Shown: positions 53,659-61,516 of the stretch, piece after piece | How positions within the stretch are numbered: the first letter of the stretch is position 1 | Layout of the letters: each line of letters opens with the position of its first letter | Source: JANPLD01 sp964445765 | GTDB taxonomy: Bacteria > Pseudomonadota > Alphaproteobacteria > Rickettsiales > UBA8987 | DNA length: 64,000 nt | Assembly: GCA_964445765.1 (NCBI GenBank) | Contig: CAYULD010000001.1 | Span: forward strand, 186,001-250,000 | Direction: 5' to 3' | The notes under the pieces: generated by a model | What the model saw: the letters and a program-made list of their open reading frames with translations, nothing else | What the model was told of the DNA's origin: nothing | The model's database searches: none | Translations under genes and position numbers: made by a program

Positions 53659-54941
53659 AAAATCTTATGCAATAATATTGTATCTTCTCTTTCTGGAGAA
53701 GTTGAAACCGCAGAGATTTTAACGCATAAGAGCTCTTCAAGTTTTTTCACATAGGATAAAGCATTTTTTGGCAATTTATTTATATCTCTAACATTTGCAG
53801 TGGTTTGCCCTTTCCAACCATCAACCTCAATATATTTTGCTTTAGCTTTAGCTTGAAGCTCTGGCATTGCAGGCAGATAATCATATTCCTTACCATCAAT
53901 TTCATAAGCATAGCAAATTTTTATTTTTTCAAATTCATCAAGAACATCAATTTTAGTAAGAACAATTCCATTAACACCTGAAATCAAACAAGATTGGCGA
54001 GTAAGCACTGCATCAAACCAACCGCACCTGCGTTTTCTGCCTGTTACCGTGCCAAACTCCCTACCCCTTTGCCCCATTAATTCACCATCATCATTTTCTT
54101 GCTCAGAAGGGAAAGGCCCACTTCCCACACGCGTTGTATAGGCTTTAGCAATACCAATAATATTTATTTCACTTAAACCTAAACCACTGCCGGTGAAAGC
54201 CTGAGCTGGGTTTGTGTTTGATGAGGTAACATAAGGGTAAGTACCATAATCAATATCAAGTAAAATACCTTGTGCACCTTCAAATAATATCTTTTTGCCT
54301 TGCTTTTTATATTCCGCAAGTAACTTCCAAGCTGGTTTTGCAAATTTTAATATTTTAGGAGCAATAGATTTTAAGAAATTCATTGTTTCATCAGCACTCA
54401 CCAAATCAAAGCCGGCAGATTTTCTAAATAAATTGTGATGTTCAAGCAATGCATCAACCTTATTTTTAAGCGATGAAAAATCTGCTAAGTCGCAAACTCG
54501 GATAGTTCTTCTACCAACTTTATCTTCATAAGCAGGGCCAATGCCACGCCCTGTTGTGCCAATTTTATTATTACCCTTATTATTTTCAGAAGATTGATCA
54601 GCCAGTTTGTGAATAGGCAATATTAGACAAGCATTTTCAGCAATGATGAGATTATTTTCATCAATTAAAACATCTTGAGCAGAGATTTTTTCAATTTCAT
54701 CAAGCAGAGCCTGTGGATCAATCACAACGCCATTTCCAATAATTGAAATTTTATTTTTTCGTACAATGCCAGAAGGAAGCAATGAGAGTTTATAAATCTT
54801 ACCATCAATTACAAGCGTATGTCCCGCATTATGCCCCCCCTGAAAGCGAACTATAACATCAGCTTCAGCTGATAACCAATCAACAATTTTCCCTTTACCT
54901 TCATCACCCCATTGAGCACCAATAACTGCGTGTATTGTCAT
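53655..54941 (-). CDS. purA: Adenylosuccinate synthetase
   Basis: The 428-residue product has the P-loop GAQWGDEGKGKIVDWL, RFQGGHNAGHT, GTTGRGIGPAYEDK, GAQGILLDIDYGTYPYVTSSN and the C-terminal GRKRRCGWFDAV. It joins IMP and aspartate with GTP on the way to AMP. Length and motifs are complete. It is convergent with the preceding hypothetical gene. Confidence 0.97.
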   Translation of the reverse strand: MTIHAVIGAQWGDEGKGKIVDWLSAEADVIVRFQGGHNAGHTLVIDGKIYKLSLLPSGIVRKNKISIIGNGVVIDPQALLDEIEKISAQDVLIDENNLIIAENACLILPIHKLADQSSENNKGNNKIGTTGRGIGPAYEDKVGRRTIRVCDLADFSSLKNKVDALLEHHNLFRKSAGFDLVSADETMNFLKSIAPKILKFAKPAWKLLAEYKKQGKKILFEGAQGILLDIDYGTYPYVTSSNTNPAQAFTGSGLGLSEINIIGIAKAYTTRVGSGPFPSEQENDDGELMGQRGREFGTVTGRKRRCGWFDAVLTRQSCLISGVNGIVLTKIDVLDEFEKIKICYAYEIDGKEYDYLPAMPELQAKAKAKYIEVDGWKGQTTANVRDINKLPKNALSYVKKLEELLCVKISAVSTSPEREDTILLHKIF

Positions 54942-55139
54942 ATAAAAATAAAATTAATTCAAACAAACCTGTTCTTTATACATTTGAATTTTTGAATTTC
55001 AATTAATGAAATTTTTGCAAGAAAAAAATTTTATTTTTTTGAAAATTTTTTCAAAAAATATCATTGACTAAATAATTAATAAAAGTTTATAAACAACTAT
55101 ATATAGTGTTTATTAATCATAATTATTACAATATCTTGT

Positions 55140-56210
55140 ATGCAAGAGATTTCAATACTTTCAAGAATGCCAGTATCATTTCGCAAAGCAAAAGGCTCAA
55201 AAAATTTAGATAGATTGCCTTCAACACCCCATAAAACAAGAAAAAATTTTGCATCAAAAATAGCAGAGCTACAGAATGAAATAGATTTATTAACCTCATA
55301 TTCTTCTGATACTATATATCGCCTTGATTACAGAACAATGAAATATGATTATATTTCACCAGCAATTAAAATGTTATTAGGTTTTACACCGCAAGAAATG
55401 AAAAATATAAATTTTCGCTCTCTAATTGTTGAAACAAAAATTGTTACAGATGGTTTTAGAAAAGTGGATTCATTTGAAGAGCTTGAAAAAAAACGCATAG
55501 CTGGGGATATTGGTAAATGGCAAGCGGATTATTTAATCCGCACTAAATCAGGTGATAAGATTTGGGTTTCAGATGTTTCTTGGCCTTGGTTTGATGTTAA
55601 TGGCAAGGTTATTGGATCGGTTGGCTCAATTAGAGATATTGAAGATAGAGTTAAAATGGAACTTCAGATGGAGCAACGAATCAAAGAATTAACCATCACA
55701 GATACACTTACTGAGCTTGATAACAAAATTAAATTTGATGAAAATTTAGATAAAGAATTCAAAAGAGCTTCAAGAAATAAATCAGAATTATCAATTATAT
55801 TATTTGATGTTGATAATCTTAAAAAAATTAATTTTGAATATGGTAGAGAAGCCGGTGACTTATTAATTAAAAATTTTGCTAAATTATTAAAATCTAGCCT
55901 TAGGGAAACTGATTTCTTAGCAAGAATTGAAAATGCAATGTTTGGTTTAATTCTTCCAGATACTAGCATTAAAGGGGCTTATTTTGTTGCGGAAAGACTT
56001 AGAATTGACGCTAACAAGCAAGAATTTATCTTAAAAGAAGGCAAGCAACCAATGCATTATAGTTTTTCTGCGGGTATTTCTTCATTATTCGTTGATGAAT
56101 CTGCTAGTGCAAGCGAGTTATATAAAGTTGCAGATACAAGGCTTTATATTGCTAAAAACACCGGCAGAAACCAAGTTAGCATTGATGAACTAATAAGTTT
56201 TGTGGGGTAA
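55140..56210 (+). CDS. PAS-GGDEF protein with degenerate GGDEF site
   Basis: The 356-residue product has a basic leader, a short coiled coil (KIAELQNEIDLL), then a PAS domain at about residues 50-165 (YDYISPAIKMLLGFTPQEM and a PAC-like end GSVGSIRDIEDR). A GGDEF-fold domain follows (about 180-350): TDTLTELDNKIKFDENL, ILFDVDNLKKINFEYGREAGD. The signature itself reads RIENAMFGLIL at about 261-271, so GGDEF is ENAMF. It is unlikely to make cyclic di-GMP and may act as a sensor or effector. Confidence 0.8.
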   Translation: MQEISILSRMPVSFRKAKGSKNLDRLPSTPHKTRKNFASKIAELQNEIDLLTSYSSDTIYRLDYRTMKYDYISPAIKMLLGFTPQEMKNINFRSLIVETKIVTDGFRKVDSFEELEKKRIAGDIGKWQADYLIRTKSGDKIWVSDVSWPWFDVNGKVIGSVGSIRDIEDRVKMELQMEQRIKELTITDTLTELDNKIKFDENLDKEFKRASRNKSELSIILFDVDNLKKINFEYGREAGDLLIKNFAKLLKSSLRETDFLARIENAMFGLILPDTSIKGAYFVAERLRIDANKQEFILKEGKQPMHYSFSAGISSLFVDESASASELYKVADTRLYIAKNTGRNQVSIDELISFVG

Positions 56211-56313
56211 TTACCTAACTAAATAGCGTAATTTAATAACAAATTGTTTTATCCAATTAAGAAACTTTTTTAAGTTTACTAATAGGATATATTGAAAAAA
56301 TAAATTCTTACCT

Positions 56314-58266
56314 CTAAGCAATTTTTGAATTCATCAGTTTAGTCAAATTTTCTATAGCCTCTTGTAAATCAAGGGTTTCTTGCTTCTCACTGCCGAGGCG
56401 GCGGATATTAACTTTATTTTCTGCAACTTCTTTTGCACCTATAGTAAATACAACTGGGATTTTTGAATGCATATGTTCACGGATTTTATAAGATATTTTT
56501 TCATTTCGTAAATCTGTAAAGGCTCTAAAACTTTGATTTTGTAATTGGTTTAGAATTTGTTTAGCATAATTTATCTGCGCCGCGTCTTCTGAAATTGTGC
56601 AGATTGCAATTTGCTCAGGGGCAAGCCATAGGGGAAATTTTCCAGCATATTGCTCAATCAAAATGCCAATAAATCTCTCAAAAGAGCCTAAAATTGCACG
56701 ATGCAACATAACTGGGCGGTGCTTTTTATCATCTGCACCAACATAGCTCGCATCTAGGCGTTCTGGCAGAACTAAATCCACTTGAAGCGTTCCACATTGC
56801 CAATCTCTACCGATTGCATCAACTAAAGTGAATTCTAACTTAGGCCCATAAAATGCACCTTCCCCTGAATTAAGAACCCACTCTAAACCACTAGCATTAG
56901 CAGCTTGTTTTAGGGCTTCTTCAGCCTTATCCCAAGTTGCATCTTCACCGGCTCGCACTTCCGGCCTATCTGAAAATTTAATTTTTATTTTGTCAAAACC
57001 AAGCTCATTATAAACTTCTTTAAGTAGGTTACAAAAAGCGATAACCTCACCTTCAATTTGTTCTTCAGTGCAGAAAATATGGGCATCATCCTGCGTAAAA
57101 CCTCTCACACGCATCAGCCCGTGCAGAGAGCCACTTGGCTCATTACGATGGCAAGAGCCAAATTCCGCCATTCTAAGTGGTAGTTGACGATATGAATGAG
57201 ATTCATTATTAAAAATCTGCACATGGCAAGGGCAGTTCATTGGCTTAATTGCTAGAACCCTCTCATTATCAGATTCGCTTGTGAACATTGCCTCACGATA
57301 TTTACTCCAATGCCCTGAGGCCTCCCAAAGTTTTCTATCAACTAGAATTGGCGTTTTTACTTCAACATAGCCATTTGAGAGAATTTTATTACGAATATAA
57401 TTTTCAAGCGTGCGATAGAGTGTCCAGCCTCTAGGATGCCAGAAAACCTGCCCCACAGCTTCTTCCTGAATGTGAAATAATTTAAGCTCTTTTCCAAGTT
57501 TGCGATGATCCCTCTTTTCCGCCTCTTCCATCATATGCAGATATTTATCAAGCTCTTTCTTGCTTGCAAAGGCAACGCCATAAACCCTTTGAAGCATTTT
57601 ATTTTTAGAATCACCACGCCAATAAGCACCTGAAACCTTAGTTAGCTTAAAGCCATCAATCGGAATTTGGCTGAGATTGCGAAGATGTGGCCCCCTGCAT
57701 AAATCTACAAATTTTTTATCATCTCCCTGCCAATAGATAGAAATTTTACCTTTTTCAGTGGTATCATCATCTTTTGCATTTTCTATAATTTCAACTTTAT
57801 AGGGCTCATTTCTCTGCTTAAATAATTCTATTGCTTTATGTTTATCTAGCATTTCACGAGTTATAGAAGAATTTTCAGAAATTATTTCACGCATTCTTTT
57901 TTCGATTTTCTCAAAATCTTCTAGACGAATTGTATCAGGCGTTTCAACATCATAATAAAAGCCATTTTCAATAGTAGGGCCAATAGCAAGTTTGCAATCT
58001 TTATAAATTTCCTTAAGGGCTTTTGCCAAAACTTGAGCAGTTAGCGTATGACGCATAACATCAAGCCCTTCCTCATTTTTAAGAGTTAGAAGCTCAAGTG
58101 ATGAATTATCATTTATTGGGATATAAATATCCGTTTGCACGCCATTTATCTTAGCAGCAACTGATGCTTTAGCAAGGTTTGGAGATATATTTTCCGCCAC
58201 TTCTAAGCTAGAAACTGGATTACTAAATTCACGAATTGAATTATCTGGAAGTTTAATTTTTGGCAT
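56314..58266 (-). CDS. thrS: Threonyl-tRNA synthetase
   Basis: The 650-residue product has an N-terminal TGS domain, the second additional domain with zinc/editing residues (VDLCRGPHL), and the class II core with MNCPCHVQIF, RMAEFGSCHRNEPSGSLHGLMRVRGFTQDDAHIF, and MLHRAILGSFERFIGILIE, followed by the anticodon-binding domain. It charges tRNA-Thr and clears mis-acylated Ser. Family length is normal. Confidence 0.97.
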   Translation of the reverse strand: MPKIKLPDNSIREFSNPVSSLEVAENISPNLAKASVAAKINGVQTDIYIPINDNSSLELLTLKNEEGLDVMRHTLTAQVLAKALKEIYKDCKLAIGPTIENGFYYDVETPDTIRLEDFEKIEKRMREIISENSSITREMLDKHKAIELFKQRNEPYKVEIIENAKDDDTTEKGKISIYWQGDDKKFVDLCRGPHLRNLSQIPIDGFKLTKVSGAYWRGDSKNKMLQRVYGVAFASKKELDKYLHMMEEAEKRDHRKLGKELKLFHIQEEAVGQVFWHPRGWTLYRTLENYIRNKILSNGYVEVKTPILVDRKLWEASGHWSKYREAMFTSESDNERVLAIKPMNCPCHVQIFNNESHSYRQLPLRMAEFGSCHRNEPSGSLHGLMRVRGFTQDDAHIFCTEEQIEGEVIAFCNLLKEVYNELGFDKIKIKFSDRPEVRAGEDATWDKAEEALKQAANASGLEWVLNSGEGAFYGPKLEFTLVDAIGRDWQCGTLQVDLVLPERLDASYVGADDKKHRPVMLHRAILGSFERFIGILIEQYAGKFPLWLAPEQIAICTISEDAAQINYAKQILNQLQNQSFRAFTDLRNEKISYKIREHMHSKIPVVFTIGAKEVAENKVNIRRLGSEKQETLDLQEAIENLTKLMNSKIA

Positions 58267-58562
58267 TTTTAAGAATTATTTTGAATATGTTATTTAATAG
58301 AAGTTTTGCTAATAATTTCAACTATATGATTTTGTAAATTTAAGTATGAAAATATCATAAAATAGAAATACAAAATTAAAATAAATCTTGATTTCACAAG
58401 ATAAACAAATTTATATTTTACTAAGAAATAATATAAAATAATTTCAATTAAATCTATTTTTTCTTGCCACAATAAAAAAAAAGATTTATTAAGCACGCAT
58501 AGCAAAAGATAGGCTCAAAATGTTTGCTTATTTTAATTAATTAAAAAAACTCGGAGAAATCT

Positions 58563-59753
58563 ATGTCTAAAGCTAAATTTGAAAGAAATAAACCGCACTG
58601 CAATATTGGCACTATTGGCCACGTTGACCACGGTAAAACAACTTTAACAGCTGCAATTACAACTGTTCTTGCTAAATCTGGTAAAGCTGAAGCCCGTAAA
58701 TATGACCAAATTGATGCCGCACCTGAAGAAAAAGCTCGCGGTATTACTATTAACACAGCACACGTTGAGTATGAAACTGATACGCGTCACTATGCCCACG
58801 TTGATTGCCCGGGCCACGCTGACTATGTAAAAAATATGATTACTGGTGCTGCACAAATGGATGGTGCAATTTTAGTTGTTAACGCTGCTGATGGCCCTAT
58901 GCCTCAAACTCGTGAGCATATTCTTCTTGCTCGTCAGGTTGGCGTTCCAGCGATTGTAGTTTATATGAACAAAGTTGATCAAGTTGATGATAAAGAGCTT
59001 CTTGACCTTGTAGAAATGGAAATCCGTGAGCTTCTTACTTCTTATGGCTTCCCGGGTGATAAAATCCCTATCGTTAAAGGTTCTGCACTTGCTGCACTTG
59101 AAGGTAGAGATGCTGAAATTGGCGAAAACTCAATTCTTGAGTTAATGAAACAAGTTGATGCATATATTCCTCAACCTACTCGTGTACTTGATAAGCCATT
59201 CCTAATGCCAGTTGAAGATGTGTTCTCTATTGAAGGTCGTGGAACTGTTGTTACTGGTCGTGTTGAGCAAGGTGTTATTAAAGTTGGTGAAGAGATTGAA
59301 ATCGTTGGTTTTAAGCCTACAATTAAAACTACTTGCACAGGCGTTGAAATGTTCCGTAAACTTCTTGATCAAGGTGAAGCTGGTGATAACGTTGGCGTTC
59401 TTCTTCGTGGCACTAAGCGTGAAGAAGTTGAGCGTGGTCAAGTTCTTGCTAAACCGGGCTCTATTACTCCGCACACTCAGTTTGAAGCAGAAGTTTATAT
59501 TCTAACTAAAGAAGAAGGTGGCCGTCATACTCCATTCTTCTCTAACTATCGCCCACAATTCTATTTCAGAACTACAGATGTTACTGGTAGCATCACACTT
59601 CCAGCTGGAACTGAAATGATTATGCCGGGTGATAATGCGAAATTCGTTGTTGAGCTTCTTTCTCCGGTTGCGATGGATGAAGGCTTACGCTTCGCTATCC
59701 GTGAAGGTGGCAGAACTGTAGGTGCAGGCGTTGTATCTAAAGTTGTGAAATAA
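58563..59753 (+). CDS. tuf: Translation elongation factor Tu
   Basis: The 396-residue product is a textbook EF-Tu: GTIGHVDHGKTTLTAAIT, DCPGHADYVKNMITGAAQMDGAILVV, NKVD and the C-terminal GGRTVGAGVVSKV. It delivers aminoacyl-tRNA to the ribosome. A GGAG ribosome site precedes the ATG by seven bases. Synonymous codon use looks less A/T-biased than in neighbouring genes, as expected for a very highly expressed gene. The 296 bases upstream hold no credible gene and presumably carry its promoter; a strong terminator follows. Confidence 0.98.
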   Translation: MSKAKFERNKPHCNIGTIGHVDHGKTTLTAAITTVLAKSGKAEARKYDQIDAAPEEKARGITINTAHVEYETDTRHYAHVDCPGHADYVKNMITGAAQMDGAILVVNAADGPMPQTREHILLARQVGVPAIVVYMNKVDQVDDKELLDLVEMEIRELLTSYGFPGDKIPIVKGSALAALEGRDAEIGENSILELMKQVDAYIPQPTRVLDKPFLMPVEDVFSIEGRGTVVTGRVEQGVIKVGEEIEIVGFKPTIKTTCTGVEMFRKLLDQGEAGDNVGVLLRGTKREEVERGQVLAKPGSITPHTQFEAEVYILTKEEGGRHTPFFSNYRPQFYFRTTDVTGSITLPAGTEMIMPGDNAKFVVELLSPVAMDEGLRFAIREGGRTVGAGVVSKVVK

Positions 59754-59782
59754 TATATTTAGTTTTTATTTCTAAATTTATA

Positions 59783-59816
59783 GAGTTCAGCTTGAAATAT
59801 AGCTGAACTCTTTTTT
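59783..59816 (+). terminator. Rho-independent terminator of tuf
   Basis: A perfect 10-base stem, GAGTTCAGCT (59783-59792) with AGCTGAACTC (59801-59810), has an eight-base loop and is followed at once by TTTTTT. It lies 30 bases after the tuf stop. Confidence 0.93.
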
Positions 59817-59849
59817 AATTGTAAACTATCAACCGCTCAATTGTAAAAT

Positions 59850-60401
59850 ATGAATAACAAACTTTCAGTTTATGAGATAATTGAAAAGAAAGATGAGGCT
59901 GTAAGCCATACTCTTTCTGTTATTCTTGATGATGAGCCTGGTGCTTTATCAAGGGTGATTGGCGTTTTCACTAGCAGGGGATATAATATTGATTCCCTAA
60001 CTGTTAGCTCCGTTGACGAGGAAAAGGCAGTTTCGCGTATAACTATTGTTACAAAAGGCTCTTACGCGGTTATTGAGCAAATTATGGCATTGTTAAACAG
60101 GTTAGTGCCAGTTTATTCCGTTAAAGATTTAACCTATGATAGCCCACATATTGAAAGGGCTTTGGCTTTAATTAAAGTTATTAGTGATAAAGCAGAAGAT
60201 AGAATTGCTGCCCAAGCCTTAGCAGATAGGTTTGGTGCTAGAACCATAGATTCCACGCCAGATTCATTCATCTTTGAACTTGCAGATTTACCTTCTAAAA
60301 TTGAAAAATTTATCAATTTAATGAAACCATTTGGCGTTAAAGAAGTTGCCAAAACTGGCGTTACCGCCCTTTCTAAAGGCAAAGAATATATTGAATATTA
60401 A
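59850..60401 (+). CDS. ilvH: Acetolactate synthase small (regulatory) subunit
   Basis: The 183-residue product has an N-terminal ACT domain, HTLSVILDDEPGALSRVIGVFTSRGYNIDSLTV, and the IlvH C-terminal domain (ALIKVISDKAEDR, and FGVKEVAKTGVTALSKG). It confers valine feedback on the large subunit IlvB. It normally follows ilvB, but here it follows tuf after a terminator, so the ilv genes are dispersed. Confidence 0.95.
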   Translation: MNNKLSVYEIIEKKDEAVSHTLSVILDDEPGALSRVIGVFTSRGYNIDSLTVSSVDEEKAVSRITIVTKGSYAVIEQIMALLNRLVPVYSVKDLTYDSPHIERALALIKVISDKAEDRIAAQALADRFGARTIDSTPDSFIFELADLPSKIEKFINLMKPFGVKEVAKTGVTALSKGKEYIEY

Positions 60402-60414
60402 TTTATTTAATTTG

Positions 60415-61164
60415 CTAGATTTTGAAATTGTATAAATGCTTTTGAACCAATTCTTCAATTTCCTCCGCTAAGGGCTGAACCTTATTTTCCATAGTGTTAT
60501 AGGCACTATTCCAAAATTCTCTTATATCATAATTCAAACTCATATTTCTATCTACCCATACACTCCGTAAATATTTATGAATTAAGGAAGTTTTTTCTTT
60601 GATTTCTGAACTTAAAAATATTTTATTAACTTCAAAATATTCACTAAATTCAGAAAAGGCATTTAGTGCAACCTTCATTTGTAATGCATCTAAGTATAAG
60701 GAATAGTATTTTTGCTTATCAGATTCTCTATATAATTTTTCTGCTATATCATTAGGAATATTATTATTGTGAATAAATTTTTTTAAATCTTCATTGCTAT
60801 ATGAATTTAGCTTAGGAATTTGTTTAAATAAAGTTATAGTATTAGAAACAGCTAATTTAAGTATATGTAACTTACCCCATAATGTCGGCAATATATCATA
60901 TTCTCTATCTTGAATCTTAAGCACCTTGTTAAATAGCGTATTAATATTTAGCTTGAGTTTCTCTAGTTCTACCTCTTGCTCACTCTTATACTTTTCAATG
61001 TCTCTGGCAAATTTTGCCTCTATCCATTTTTTACCCAAAAAAACAAAAATAGCATAGGAAAACGCCGCCATAGAGCCAGCATAGATCACTACATCTCCAA
61101 TTAATTGAGTTATAGCTTCATAAATCGTCTCAATATCAAATTTATTATTTTTAGAATCGCTCAT
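60415..61164 (-). CDS. Hypothetical protein with an N-terminal membrane segment
   Basis: The 249-residue product has one likely membrane segment (GDVVIYAGSMAAFSYAIFVFLG) near residue 25, then a coiled coil (KYKSEQEVELEKLKLNINTL), then a helical soluble domain of about 150 residues. Similar one-helix, all-alpha proteins occur in accessory islands, but I can name no family. It lies between ilvH and tRNA-Leu on the opposite strand from ilvH. Confidence 0.65.
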   Translation of the reverse strand: MSDSKNNKFDIETIYEAITQLIGDVVIYAGSMAAFSYAIFVFLGKKWIEAKFARDIEKYKSEQEVELEKLKLNINTLFNKVLKIQDREYDILPTLWGKLHILKLAVSNTITLFKQIPKLNSYSNEDLKKFIHNNNIPNDIAEKLYRESDKQKYYSLYLDALQMKVALNAFSEFSEYFEVNKIFLSSEIKEKTSLIHKYLRSVWVDRNMSLNYDIREFWNSAYNTMENKVQPLAEEIEELVQKHLYNFKI

Positions 61165-61283
61165 CTATTTTAATTTTATAATTACTATGCAAATTAAACC
61201 GTAATGGGAATCGGAAAGTTAGAGCCAAACCCAGTCTTTTTCGTATATGGACTCGAACCCATTTCAAAAAACGAAGTTCTTAA

Positions 61284-61370
61284 TGGTGCCCCTGGTCGGA
61301 CTTGAACCAACACATCCGTGAGGATATCAGATTTTGAGTCTGACGCGTCTACCAATTTCACCACAGGGGC
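61284..61370 (-). tRNA. tRNA-Leu (anticodon CAA)
   Basis: The minus strand folds as a class II tRNA: acceptor stem GCCCCTG with CAGGGGC, anticodon arm TCAGA-CTCAAAA-TCTGA giving anticodon CAA, a long variable arm (TATCCTCACGGATG) and T-arm with GGTTCAAGTCC. CCA is encoded at 61284-61286. The long variable arm and the anticodon together identify leucine (UUG codon). Confidence 0.95.
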
Positions 61371-61516
61371 ATATTTGCAATAACTATATAATTACAAAAA
61401 ATAATCTAGAGAAAATTTATTTTTTGTTCTCTAAAAAATTTTCTAATTAAAATTATATCCTTTTAATTATCTAAATTTGCTATATAAGGAAGGTTTTGTA
61501 TTAATTAAATTGCAGT

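Noticed and set aside
58290..58505. A 71-codon minus-strand ORF between thrS and tuf
   Set aside because: It is low-complexity Ile/Leu/Phe from AT-rich DNA, with no ribosome site; the stretch is more likely tuf leader and promoter.
59202..59505. Open frames on both strands inside tuf
   Set aside because: They overlap an unambiguous EF-Tu and only reflect its regular codon pattern.
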